The notes under the pieces: model-generated
The model's input: the letters and a program-made list of their open reading frames with translations, nothing else
Databases searched by the model: none
Told to the model about the DNA's origin: nothing
Shown here: in pieces, positions 1 to 5,615 of the stretch
How positions within the stretch are numbered: position 1 is the first letter of the stretch
Layout: each line of letters begins with the position of its first letter
Assembly (NCBI GenBank): GCA_045614565.1
Contig: JAZLDG010000067.1
Location: forward strand, 1 to 8,775
Source of the DNA: Scatosoma sp045614565
GTDB taxonomy: Bacteria; Bacillota; Clostridia; Christensenellales; Borkfalkiaceae
Reading direction: 5' to 3'
Length of the DNA stretch: 8,775 bases
Translations under genes and position numbers: made by a program

Positions 1-1
1 A

Positions 2-433
2 GAAATGATCGCTTCTATGCTCGCAAAGCCTAACGCCTTGCTTATGAACAGGCAGATGAAAGTAAAATTCGCGTCTGCGGCTCGCAGAGCTGGCTATCTC
101 ACGAGGGCGGAAAGCGCGTTCGGCACGCCTGTTGACGCTTACAATGGCATTAAGCTGTTGGATATGGGCGAATATTACGACAAAGCGGCGAATACGTCCA
201 AGTTTGCGATCCCTACCACGGCAGGAAAAACGGATATTTTTGCTGTCAACCTTGACCGCGACGGCTTTGTTGGCTTGACTACGCAGGGCGGTTCTTCGTT
301 GATCGTGAGCAGACTTCCCGATTTCTCGCGCCCCGAAGCTGTACAAAAAGGCTCGGTGGAAATGACGGCAGGCGTCGCATTGAAGAACACGAAGAAAGCA
401 GCCGTTCTCCGTGGTGTTCAGATTTCGACCTAA
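2..433 (+). CDS. Major capsid protein, C-terminal part (5' end outside window)
   Basis: This reading frame is open from base 2, so the gene begins upstream and only about 143 C-terminal residues are visible. The run ALLMNRQMK followed by FGTPVDAYNGIKLLDMG matches a pattern I know from HK97-fold and P22-like major capsid proteins of Gram-positive phages, where a MNR segment precedes a FGxPVDxYNGI strand. The end is beta-rich (FAVNLDRDGFVGLTTQGGSS, then GVALKNTKKAAVLRGVQI), as expected for the closing part of a coat subunit. It would form the icosahedral shell. The position just before the connector genes supports the call. The first in-frame ATG at 5 is probably internal, not the start. I am confident of the capsid assignment but cannot name a subfamily. 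Confidence 0.82.
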   Translation, partial: EMIASMLAKPNALLMNRQMKVKFASAARRAGYLTRAESAFGTPVDAYNGIKLLDMGEYYDKAANTSKFAIPTTAGKTDIFAVNLDRDGFVGLTTQGGSSLIVSRLPDFSRPEAVQKGSVEMTAGVALKNTKKAAVLRGVQIST

Positions 434-440
434 AACAAAA

Positions 441-480
441 GAGAGTAAAGGCGGCGGTCTTTCCGTCGCCTTACGCTCTC
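441..480 (+). terminator. Hairpin after the capsid gene, no T-tract
   Basis: Bases 441-457 (GAGAGTAAAGGCGGCGG) pair imperfectly with 464-480 (CGTCGCCTTACGCTCTC), giving a long stem with small bulges around a TCTTTC-type loop. It starts 8 bases after the capsid stop. No U-run follows; the next bases are GCTTTATAAGGAGGG, the ribosome site of the next gene. A leaky attenuator or mRNA-stabilising hairpin that sets capsid-to-connector stoichiometry is more likely than a full terminator. Confidence 0.55.
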
Positions 481-499
481 GCTTTATAAGGAGGGCTTT

Positions 500-976
500 A
501 TGCTTACTGTAAGCGAAAATACCTATATCACCATTGCCGAGGCTGACGAGATTATCGCTACACATCTCGACAAATACAACGGCTTGCGGTTGTTCTGGGA
601 AATCCTTGACGACGAAGAAAAGGAACAGTATCTCACGCGCTCTATCGAGCAGATGGAAACGCTTGTTTATCCCGGGCGAAAAAGCCGTCCTATGCAACCG
701 CTGACCTTTCCGCGTGCGCCGTCGGTAGAAGTGCCGAAAGAAATCAAGTTGGCGCAGGCGTACAATGCGCTCGGCTTTCTCAATGCCGATATGAAAGAAG
801 CAGGGGAAGAAACTCAAAAACTCTACGCGCGCTTTGGCGTTCATTTGGGTGTTGTGGGCGCGTCAGATGGGGCTATTTTGGGCGAAACGCCCACCGTAAA
901 GCAAGTGAACCTTGCAAGCAAAAAAGCCGCGCAAATCGTCAATAAATACGTTCGTGGCGGTTTTCGTATGAGGTAA
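500..976 (+). CDS. Head-tail connector, gp6-like / DnaT-like family
   Basis: The 158-residue product starts TYITIAEADEIIATH, has a helical region with a TRSIEQMETLVYPGRKS segment, and then QPLTFPRAPSVEVPKEIKLAQAYNALGFL. This order (YITxxEAD, ATR-xID-GRK, QPLxFPR, VPxxIKxAQxYxAL) is the pattern I recognise from small phage proteins annotated as DnaT-like or gp6-like head-tail connectors. They sit as a ring between portal and neck. Despite the DnaT label, a virion role is likelier because the gene directly follows the capsid gene. The ATG at 500 is preceded by TAAGGAGGG at 487-495, an excellent ribosome site. The next gene starts 4 bases after the stop, so the two are cotranscribed. Confidence 0.72.
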   Translation: MLTVSENTYITIAEADEIIATHLDKYNGLRLFWEILDDEEKEQYLTRSIEQMETLVYPGRKSRPMQPLTFPRAPSVEVPKEIKLAQAYNALGFLNADMKEAGEETQKLYARFGVHLGVVGASDGAILGETPTVKQVNLASKKAAQIVNKYVRGGFRMR

Positions 977-980
977 GAGT

Positions 981-1379
981 ATGAAGAAATATCCTATTAT
1001 GATAACCGAGACCGACCTCAAAAATAAGGGGATCGTAGCAGACAGCACCGAAAGTCTTACACAGCTCCTTGACTATACGCATCTTGCGTTCTATGATTAC
1101 GTTGTCTATACGTCCATGAAGAACCGTAGAAAACGGTTGATCGCGGCGCACGCCCAAGAGCTTGAAGAAGAAGTCAAGGACATTCTTCTCAATATCGCGT
1201 GGGCGATCGACAGGAGTGGTGATTTTGTCGGACTTGACAACGGCCAGCAGAGAAAGAACGACGAGAGCGTGGAAATAAAAACCCTGCAAGAACGATTGAT
1301 TACCGTTATTCCTACGATTGTTTGGAATCAGATTGCAGGGCTTGAACCGAATATCATATTTTCGGGTGGTGAAATATGA
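981..1379 (+). CDS. Small head-tail joining protein, unrecognised
   Basis: A 132-residue soluble, mostly helical and acidic protein. I do not recognise the family. Visible features are a charged helix around residues 48-70 (KNRRKRLIAAHAQELEEEVK) and a C-terminal part with VIPTIVWNQIAGLEPNIIF. There is no signal peptide or membrane segment. The ATG at 981 has GAGG at 970-973 upstream, overlapping the end of the previous gene, and the TGA at 1377-1379 overlaps the next ATG (ATGA at 1376-1379), so the genes are translationally coupled. Its place between a connector and a tail-completion candidate suggests a second adaptor or neck component. That role is inferred from position only. Confidence 0.6.
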   Translation: MKKYPIMITETDLKNKGIVADSTESLTQLLDYTHLAFYDYVVYTSMKNRRKRLIAAHAQELEEEVKDILLNIAWAIDRSGDFVGLDNGQQRKNDESVEIKTLQERLITVIPTIVWNQIAGLEPNIIFSGGEI

Positions 1380-1678
1380 TACGATACAAAAATTGTCAAA
1401 TATTCCGTGTTGAGGATAAAGAGAAAATCCTTGCCACGGTAGATATAGAAACGACGTCACCGCTAAACGTGTATTCGAGCTTTGAAGACGATCGCTACAA
1501 GGAAGATAAGCAAATGACGGCTTTCATCCACGAAACGGCTTATAATCTCGATAGGACGGGGTATCAAATCACTGTGCCGAACGTTGGGGAGTTCAAAATC
1601 ACGTCGTTCCTAAAAAAGCAGATAAACGCTGGGGATTTCAAAAAGAAATATAGGTATCAGCTCACGCTGGAAGGATAA
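1376..1678 (+). CDS. Small beta-rich neck/head-closure candidate
   Basis: A 100-residue protein with alternating hydrophobic and polar strands (ILATVDIETTS, YQITVPNVGEFKITSF, YRYQLTLEG), suggesting a small beta fold. No family motif is recognised. Head-closure (stopper) proteins of siphophages are small beta-rich proteins encoded at this position, between the connector and the HK97-gp10-like gene, so that role is plausible but unproven. The start overlaps the previous stop by four bases (ATGA), and GGGTGG lies just upstream at 1365-1370. The stop at 1676-1678 lies inside the AAGGATAA that serves the next gene, consistent with one continuous operon. Confidence 0.55.
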   Translation: MIRYKNCQIFRVEDKEKILATVDIETTSPLNVYSSFEDDRYKEDKQMTAFIHETAYNLDRTGYQITVPNVGEFKITSFLKKQINAGDFKKKYRYQLTLEG

Positions 1679-1682
1679 TGTT

Positions 1683-1997
1683 ATGGATGAAGAATTGCGT
1701 GAATACGCCGATGTGCTTGTCGAAAGATTAAAAGCAAATGCTCCCAAACGGAGAGATGATTCCTATCCCCACGTAATAAAGCGAAAGGGTGTTATTATCT
1801 CGCCTTTCCCCGGCAACTTAAAAAAGAACGGCAATCAAATTGTAAGTAGCGGCGACGGCTACAAGGTTAAACACGGCTATGAGCCTGCACGGTATGCCTT
1901 GTATGCAAACAAGACCAGTCGCAAACCGCAGTATATTGAAAAATCTATCAGCGAATTCGCCGCGCTTATGGCGAGCAAAGGCTGGGAGCAGGAGTAA
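1683..1997 (+). CDS. Tail-completion protein candidate, HK97-gp10-like
   Basis: A 104-residue basic protein. It has an N-terminal helix with RLKANAPKRRDDSYPHV, a central PGNLKKNGNQIV, then YKVKHGYEPARYALYANKTSRKPQYIEKSI. HK97-gp10-like proteins usually contain a helix ending in APxxTGxLKxSI, a beta section and a YAxxxExG or RPxPFLxPA region before a C-terminal helix. The order here (APKR, LKKNG, YALYAN, KPQYIEKSISEF) fits that layout, although the usual TG step is replaced by PGN. Such proteins sit at the head-tail interface and cap or terminate the tail tube. AAGGAT at 1671-1676 is the ribosome site. The gene is followed after 3 bases by the next ATG. Confidence 0.6.
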   Translation: MDEELREYADVLVERLKANAPKRRDDSYPHVIKRKGVIISPFPGNLKKNGNQIVSSGDGYKVKHGYEPARYALYANKTSRKPQYIEKSISEFAALMASKGWEQE

Positions 1998-2000
1998 AGT

Positions 2001-2933
2001 ATGGCAGTCGAAAAAGAGCTTTTCAATATGAAATTCAAGAACGAAGAAAAGTATATCAACGGTGCGAGTATAGCGAAGTTCTTGCAGACAATGCTGAACA
2101 CCGCGCACGGTAGCCCAGAGTTCTACGTAGCGTATCAAAAAGATACAAACAACGAGCCTGCCGCGATTTACGGCGGCGTAATGTCGTGCGAGATTGAGCC
2201 TTTTTCTTTGCGCGGTACGCTTTCCCAGACGATTACGATTGACTATAAATGTAAGGTAGCTTCGCAGAATGCGGCGGTACACGCGGCGGTCAATAAAACG
2301 CTGGAAAGCATACTTGGACCTGTGGACGGCTCTTTCTACGTAACGGAAAAGGATGGCGACGAGAAAAAAACGGTGGAATACACCTTTTGGAGCAATTTCC
2401 GATACGGCAAGCCCACAACGACGGGCGACGTTGATGGTGGTGTATTCCCTACGACCTACAACATCAAAGGCTATATGCATGTTGTCCGCGAGGGTGGCGC
2501 GCTCCTGTCGAATACCGTCAAATCGTTTATATTGGCGAACGGTACGAAATACGAGGTCGCTTTGCGGCGTGGTAGTCACGGCGTTGCATTCAATGTCTCA
2601 AACCCTTTGAAAGCAGGGTGTTTTACCGCCGCAACGGAATACATTTCGGCGGGCTACGCAAAGTCTTTCTACATCCTTTACAAGGACGATTATATCGGCA
2701 ATGTACTCCGCGACTTTACCGAACGAACGCTGGCCGACGCGGACAATCCGTTCTTAAATCAAAGCAACGGGAAATACGAAATCACGATTGTGGAAGAATA
2801 TCCCGATAAGGACATCACGACGACGTACTACATCATACAGGCAACCTGCGAGCGCGAGAGCGGCGCGTATATGACCTTTGCGTTATCGCTTATGCAACGG
2901 GAAGAAACGGTCGCCATGTATAGCGACGGGTAA
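2001..2933 (+). CDS. Probable tail-tube-position structural protein
   Basis: A 310-residue soluble protein, rich in beta strands and aromatic residues, without signal peptide or membrane helix. I do not recognise a named domain. Two stretches look like repeated beta modules: about residues 76-175 (EIEPFSLRGTLSQTITIDYKC onward, ending in an IKGYMHVV strand) and about 175-305 (SFILANGTKYEVALRR onward, ending in GAYMTFALSLMQRE). Its slot after a tail-completion candidate is where siphophages encode the major tail (tube) protein, and tube subunits are beta-rich, so this is my best inference. AGGAG at 1990-1994 precedes the ATG by 6 bases, and TAAGGAGGG overlaps its own stop to start the next gene. 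It could alternatively be another neck or baseplate component. Confidence 0.5.
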   Translation: MAVEKELFNMKFKNEEKYINGASIAKFLQTMLNTAHGSPEFYVAYQKDTNNEPAAIYGGVMSCEIEPFSLRGTLSQTITIDYKCKVASQNAAVHAAVNKTLESILGPVDGSFYVTEKDGDEKKTVEYTFWSNFRYGKPTTTGDVDGGVFPTTYNIKGYMHVVREGGALLSNTVKSFILANGTKYEVALRRGSHGVAFNVSNPLKAGCFTAATEYISAGYAKSFYILYKDDYIGNVLRDFTERTLADADNPFLNQSNGKYEITIVEEYPDKDITTTYYIIQATCERESGAYMTFALSLMQREETVAMYSDG

Positions 2934-2944
2934 GGAGGGCGGAT

Positions 2945-3421
2945 ATGGATATAACAGGCGCAACCTTTAACTTCACGAAGAAAGTGACGGATGAGGGCGA
3001 AACCGCCTCCCCCGAAAAGCCCGTTGACGGTGATCGGGAGAATAAGCCGAAAGCCGCAGGCGATAAGAAAAAGAAAGGAGACGGAGACGGCAAGGATAAA
3101 GAATCCATCGGCGCGTTCGCCTATGATATGATAAAGACGGGCGTACAACAAACACTTTCGGCTGTTATGTCGAACGTGTCTGGTTCGCCTACTTTGCAAA
3201 TTCAACTCCAAGCCGCGCAACAGGTCGGCGGTAAAATCATAGCGTACACGGCGGCGATTGCTTCGCAAAACTGGGCGGCACTCGCTACAATGGCAATCTC
3301 GGACACCATCTCGTTCGCGTCAAAACAAGCGGCGTATGAACGCGATAAGGCGTGGTCGGATTACGATTTGGACCAATACCGCGAACGCCGCGGATATTCT
3401 ACTTTGCGAAACCGTAAATAA
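2945..3421 (+). CDS. Unrecognised 158-aa protein with charged linker and helical C-terminus
   Basis: The N-terminus (DITGATFNFTKKV) is followed at residues about 16-52 by a low-complexity segment rich in Lys, Asp, Glu and Gly (including DKKKKGDGDGKDKES) that must be disordered. Residues about 56-140 are Ala/Ser/Thr/Gln-rich and helical (VQQTLSAVMSNVSG, QLQAAQQVGGKIIAYTAAIA, WAALATMAISDTISFASKQ). The end is charged and tyrosine-rich (YDLDQYRERRGY). No family is recognised. It has the ribosome site AAGGAGG at 2932-2938, 6 bases before the ATG. The position, between the tube-like gene and the tail-tip genes, is where a chaperone or tape-measure gene would be expected, but it is far too short for a classical tape measure. 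A small internal-tail or ejection protein is possible. Confidence 0.45.
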   Translation: MDITGATFNFTKKVTDEGETASPEKPVDGDRENKPKAAGDKKKKGDGDGKDKESIGAFAYDMIKTGVQQTLSAVMSNVSGSPTLQIQLQAAQQVGGKIIAYTAAIASQNWAALATMAISDTISFASKQAAYERDKAWSDYDLDQYRERRGYSTLRNRK

Positions 3422-3425
3422 TCGG

Positions 3426-3454
3426 TTGACTTATCGGCTCTTTCGTGATAGAAT
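3426..3454 (+). promoter_or_regulatory. Promoter of the first membrane-protein unit
   Basis: TTGACT (3426-3431) and TAGAAT (3449-3454) are separated by exactly 17 bases, with TG at 3446-3447 one base before the -10 box (extended -10). The start of transcription should be near 3461, leaving a leader of only about 15 bases with TTGGAGG at 3463-3469. It lies in the 54-base gap between the 2945-3421 gene and the 3476 gene. This gives the 3476 gene its own transcription inside the late operon. Confidence 0.7.
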
Positions 3455-3462
3455 AATATCAC
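3445..3462. promoter_or_regulatory. Operator-like palindrome over the -10 box
   Basis: GTGATA (3445-3450), six bases, then TATCAC (3457-3462) form a perfect inverted repeat. It covers the extended -10 element and the predicted start site of the promoter at 3426-3454. A dimeric repressor bound here would block the promoter. The regulator is not encoded in this window. Confidence 0.5.
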
Positions 3463-3475
3463 TTGGAGGTGCGGT

Positions 3476-3898
3476 ATGAAAAAGAAAACCTTGCTTGTCT
3501 TGCTTATTCTCGCTATATCTATGTTGAGTATATCGTTGATATTCAGTATCGTCAACTTCGTAAGCAACATAAAATTCACTGCGGAGCATTTACGAAGAAC
3601 TGAAAACGGTGGAGAGTATTATATCTACAACTACAAATGGATAGAATTATCGGCGGCTGAGTATCGCGCATATTTGATTTCAAGTATTGTAAAGCCGATA
3701 CTGTCGATGTGTTTTAATCTTGCCACCGTAATACTCTTTGCGATAATCACAATCACATTGATAAAAAGAGAAAAGCTGATTTTAACGGAAGAAGAAAAGC
3801 AAGAGATTAAGCGTAAGCAAAACGCCAAAAGGAAGCAGGATAAAATCTTGCAGTTAAATGCAAAAATCGAGAAACTGAAAAACGAGGACGACGATTAA
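3476..3898 (+). CDS. Two-helix membrane protein with cytoplasmic coiled-coil tail (paralog A)
   Basis: 140 residues: MKKK, a first membrane helix at about 5-29, an outside loop of about 40 residues with many Tyr and charged residues (30-68), a second helix at about 69-96, then KREKLILTEEEK and a Lys/Glu-rich coiled-coil tail ending KILQLNAKIEKLKNEDDD. The positive ends predict both termini inside. It is clearly related to the product of 5616-6008: same MKKKTLL start, same K-x-E-[KR]-LILT-x-EEK motif after helix 2, and same KILQL-KI-LKN end. The extracellular loops differ. ACTTGGAGG at 3461-3469 is the ribosome site and recurs before the paralog. With its own promoter and terminator it is a moron-like unit. 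The function is unknown. Superinfection exclusion is a reasonable guess for a small phage membrane protein; a holin is less likely given the position and long charged tail. Confidence 0.8.
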   Translation: MKKKTLLVLLILAISMLSISLIFSIVNFVSNIKFTAEHLRRTENGGEYYIYNYKWIELSAAEYRAYLISSIVKPILSMCFNLATVILFAIITITLIKREKLILTEEEKQEIKRKQNAKRKQDKILQLNAKIEKLKNEDDD

Positions 3899-3910
3899 GT
3901 CGTCCTTTTT
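3885..3910 (+). terminator. Intrinsic terminator with the stop codon of the 3476 gene in its loop
   Basis: AGGACGAC (3885-3892) pairs perfectly with GTCGTCCT (3899-3906) around the loop GATTAA, followed by TTTTT (3906-3910). The TAA stop of the 3476-3898 gene occupies 3896-3898, inside the loop. The next gene's ribosome site begins at 3915. Confidence 0.85.
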
Positions 3911-3923
3911 CATTGGGAGAATT

Positions 3924-4367
3924 ATGGCAATTCAAATCAATAAAATCGAATCGGCTATAATGGAGTTCCCGAACGGGAGCAAAGTTCCCGTAGGGAAATA
4001 CATCAATCTGCCGATAAGTTGGGAAAGTGTGTTGGATGAAACGCTTGGGACAGCTAAAATTCTCTTGACGGATATGCGTCAAGCAGATTTTGAACGGTAT
4101 GGCGTAAGAATAGATAAAGCGTTTCAGGTAAATATTCCTATTGAGATCAAGTTTGTGGGGCAAGAAACAGTTATTCGTATGATCGTGGCACGCGATATTG
4201 CTGAAATGGTACGAAAAGACGAATTCGCAACGTGGTCGCATAATATTGAGCTTGTTGACGAAGTCAAAAAACTTGAACAAGAACCAGTGGATAATCTTAC
4301 TTTTAAGAATGTGTTGTCTCGAAAATATGATGCGAATGCAGATATTCAATGGATCGAATTAAAATAA
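3924..4367 (+). CDS. Isolated N-terminal domain of a tail/baseplate protein
   Basis: 147 residues, soluble, beta-rich: KYINLPISWESVLDETLGTAKI, a run of charged strands, IEIKFVGQETVIRMIVARD, then FATWSHNIELVDEVKKLEQ and VDNLTFKNVLSRKY. The last part resembles a pattern I know from the N-terminal domain of large clostridial and streptococcal tail proteins, where a YxHxIxLIExTKxLE segment is followed by LTFTNxL. Those proteins continue for several hundred residues; this one stops at 4365-4367 just after that landmark. The missing remainder (Ig-like domain, LTIxDVIxR, PEFTFT) is found in the gene at 6033. I therefore read it as the separated or orphaned N-terminal part of a tail gene. The ATG at 3924 has GGGAGA at 3915-3920, an unusually short spacing. 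It may still function as a separate chain. Confidence 0.62.
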   Translation: MAIQINKIESAIMEFPNGSKVPVGKYINLPISWESVLDETLGTAKILLTDMRQADFERYGVRIDKAFQVNIPIEIKFVGQETVIRMIVARDIAEMVRKDEFATWSHNIELVDEVKKLEQEPVDNLTFKNVLSRKYDANADIQWIELK

Positions 4368-4385
4368 TAAAAAGGCGAAATTATA

Positions 4386-4405
4386 CATTTTTTTGTACAA
4401 AAATG
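4386..4405. promoter_or_regulatory. AT-rich palindrome around TGTACA
   Basis: The core TTTTTGTACAAAAA (4390-4403) is a perfect palindrome. Flanking CAT and ATG extend it, with two extra T in the left arm. It lies 12 bases upstream of the -35 box of the promoter at 4417-4445. It may be an upstream binding site or UP-type element for that promoter. Confidence 0.4.
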
Positions 4406-4416
4406 CGTTCAAAGAC

Positions 4417-4445
4417 TTGATTTTTTTCTTTTCGTTTGCTATAAT
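4417..4445 (+). promoter_or_regulatory. Strong promoter of the peptidase operon
   Basis: TTGATT (4417-4422) and the consensus TATAAT (4440-4445) are separated by exactly 17 bases, with TG at 4437-4438 making an extended -10. Transcription should start near 4452, about 50 bases before the ATG at 4503. It lies in the only sizeable gap of the window (4368-4502) and should drive 4503-5114 and 5114-5581, ending at the terminator at 5570-5596. Confidence 0.8.
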
Positions 4446-4469
4446 TAGATACGCTCTTACTAAACGAAA
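4430..4469. promoter_or_regulatory. Inverted repeat flanking the -10 box and start site
   Basis: TTTCGTTT (4430-4437) is the exact reverse complement of AAACGAAA (4462-4469). The arms are 24 bases apart (32 bases centre to centre, about three helical turns) and bracket the -10 box and predicted start site. This fits two half-sites for a cooperative regulator. No regulator gene is present in the window. Confidence 0.45.
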
Positions 4470-4486
4470 CACGTAAATATGGTTAT

Positions 4487-4501
4487 TTATTAGGCTAATA
4501 A
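4487..4501 (+). promoter_or_regulatory. Palindrome at the translation start of the peptidase gene
   Basis: TTATTAG-G-CTAATAA is a perfect 7-base inverted repeat ending one base before the ATG at 4503. It could be a protein-binding site in the leader. As RNA it would be only a weak, AU-rich hairpin because the loop is too tight. The direct repeat AATATGGT at 4476-4483 and 4500-4507 overlaps it. A four-codon reading frame, ATG at 4479 to TAG at 4491-4493, also lies here. Confidence 0.3.
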
Positions 4502-4502
4502 T

Positions 4503-5114
4503 ATGGTGTTTCTTAAAATGAGTAAAAGGTATAGCGATAAAATGAAGCTTTCAAAAGAAGAAATTAAAAAAGTAGAAAAAGACTTGCCGAAAAATTTGGT
4601 GCAATTCAAAAAAGATTTTGCGTCAAGCAACGGGGTGCTTCCTATTGATATTTTCAAAATCTTGGAACGGATGGGTTTTGAAGTATATTATGGTAAGCTT
4701 GGTAAATACGACGGGGCGATGTTGGTGGATGAAAGCGTACAGTCTATTGATGGTTTTGATACTAATAAAATCATAGTAGTGAACTCCAAATTATCGTATA
4801 AAAAATCTGTTTTTACATTAGCCCACGAATTAGCTCATTTTTTAGTGCAACGATGGATGAATCCGCTCGAGAGATTACAAATTGAATTTCGCGAGCATAG
4901 TAAAAAAGGTGAAAGAGATGATACCGAAAATCTAATGGACTATATCGCTGCGTCCATTTTAATGCCTGAAGATGTTTTTAAGATGAGTTTGGCACAAAAA
5001 AACATTACTAAAAAAGAGGATGTAGTATCCGCTGACGTGGTAGATGCGCTCGCGCAGCAGTATGATGTAGAATTTGAGGCGGCAAGAAGAAGAATCGGTG
5101 AGGTCTTTCAATAA
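4503..5114 (+). CDS. ImmA/IrrE-type zinc metallopeptidase (M78 family)
   Basis: 203 residues. TLAHELAHFLVQ at about 105-116 carries the HExxH zinc site (H108, E109, H112). DTENLMDYIAASILMPEDVF at 141-159 matches the family's second conserved block (ExxAN-FAAxLLMP), with E142 the likely third ligand. Before these lies the usual helix plus LPIDIFKILERMGFEVYY region. ImmA of ICEBs1 cleaves the repressor ImmR and IrrE cleaves DdrO; here no XRE repressor gene is adjacent, so the substrate is unknown. Instead, the stop overlaps the start of a membrane-protein gene (TAATG). The start is uncertain: ATGs at 4503, 4518 and 4542 are in frame and none has a strong ribosome site; 4542 has AAAAGG 12 bases upstream. 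Composition is AT-rich (17 G/C in the 60 bases 4501-4560), unlike the capsid and neck genes, suggesting separate acquisition. Confidence 0.88.
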   Translation: MVFLKMSKRYSDKMKLSKEEIKKVEKDLPKNLVQFKKDFASSNGVLPIDIFKILERMGFEVYYGKLGKYDGAMLVDESVQSIDGFDTNKIIVVNSKLSYKKSVFTLAHELAHFLVQRWMNPLERLQIEFREHSKKGERDDTENLMDYIAASILMPEDVFKMSLAQKNITKKEDVVSADVVDALAQQYDVEFEAARRRIGEVFQ

Positions 5115-5581
5115 TGGCGTTATACGATTCGGGCGTACAAAAGGATTTGCGAAAGATCCGTAGGCAAGGTCAGTTAAATAGGATTTCAACGCAAATAGAA
5201 GCTCGTACGGCTGCCCAAAATCGCGATTTGCGAGACACGAAAGCTACGAATTTGTTCTCGGATATTGTTGATGCGTATGTGAGTAAGGTCAAAACAAATA
5301 ATGGTCTAAAAATAACCTTGTTTATTGTTAGTTTGGTTATTTTAATTGCATTTGCTACGGCTTTCATTATTTGCTTATTTTCAGTAATTAACAACAAAGC
5401 GGATTTGGGTGAGATTTTGTCTATCTTAATTCCCGCTGGCGCAGCCGTTGTCACGAGTATTATATCTATTATAATTATCATTGCAAAATATTTGTTCCCG
5501 CAAGATGAAGATAAAAACTTTACGGATTTGGTAAAAGTTTTACATAAAAAGAACAAAGAGAACAAAGAGAACGACGGATAA
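5114..5581 (+). CDS. Two-helix membrane protein coupled to the metallopeptidase
   Basis: 155 residues. A basic, helical N-terminal region of about 62 residues (KDLRKIRRQGQLNRISTQIEARTAAQNRD) is followed by membrane helices at about 66-91 and 100-127 with a very short loop, then a charged tail ending in a Lys-Glu-Asn repeat (KKNKENKEND). Both ends should be cytoplasmic. It has no recognised family and is not an evident relative of the other two small membrane proteins. Its ATG (5114-5116) shares one base with the peptidase stop (TAATG), so synthesis is coupled and a stoichiometric partnership is likely: the peptidase may act at the membrane, or this protein may be its substrate or sensor. These roles are inferred. 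The gene ends inside the terminator at 5570-5596. Confidence 0.8.
   Translation: MALYDSGVQKDLRKIRRQGQLNRISTQIEARTAAQNRDLRDTKATNLFSDIVDAYVSKVKTNNGLKITLFIVSLVILIAFATAFIICLFSVINNKADLGEILSILIPAGAAVVTSIISIIIIIAKYLFPQDEDKNFTDLVKVLHKKNKENKENDG
5551..5572 (+). repeat. Short tandem repeat GAACAAAGA, 2.4 copies
   Basis: GAACAAAGA occurs at 5551-5559 and 5560-5568 and continues as GAAC to 5572. It encodes the repeated K-E-N at the C-terminus of the 5114-5581 product. The unit is a multiple of three, so slippage would change length without changing frame. Confidence 0.75.
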
Positions 5582-5596
5582 TTTCCGTCGTTTTTT
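5570..5596 (+). terminator. Intrinsic terminator with the stop codon of the 5114 gene in its loop
   Basis: AACGACGGA (5570-5578) pairs perfectly with TCCGTCGTT (5584-5592) around the loop TAATT, with six T at 5591-5596. The stop TAA is at 5579-5581, in the loop. It ends the transcript from the promoter at 4417-4445, unless read through. Confidence 0.87.
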
Positions 5597-5615
5597 GAAA
5601 AACTTGGAGGCTATT

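Noticed and set aside
939..1460. Antisense open frame of 173 codons
   Set aside because: It spans the junctions of three tightly packed + strand genes, including an ATGA overlap, and has no recognisable family.
1818..2579. Antisense open frame of 253 codons
   Set aside because: It lies wholly opposite two well-supported + strand genes with good ribosome sites, and its translation is rich in Arg, Val and Phe with no motif, typical of an antisense shadow.
2353..2809. Two + strand frames in another register inside the 2001-2933 gene
   Set aside because: They overlap the long gene completely, lack ribosome sites and have shadow-like Arg/Ser-rich composition.
2828..3268. Antisense open frame of 146 codons, with further shadows at 2890-3155
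   Set aside because: The low-complexity Lys/Asp linker of the 2945 gene leaves other frames open by chance; products are Arg/Ser/Pro-rich without motifs.
3807..4349. Antisense open frame of 180 codons
   Set aside because: It runs opposite the 3924 gene and through the terminator at 3885-3910; no ribosome site or motif supports it.
5595..5615. TTG start at 5595 for the second membrane-protein paralog
   Set aside because: It falls in the T-tract of the terminator, has no ribosome site and adds residues missing in the paralog; the ATG at 5616 with TTGGAGG is better.
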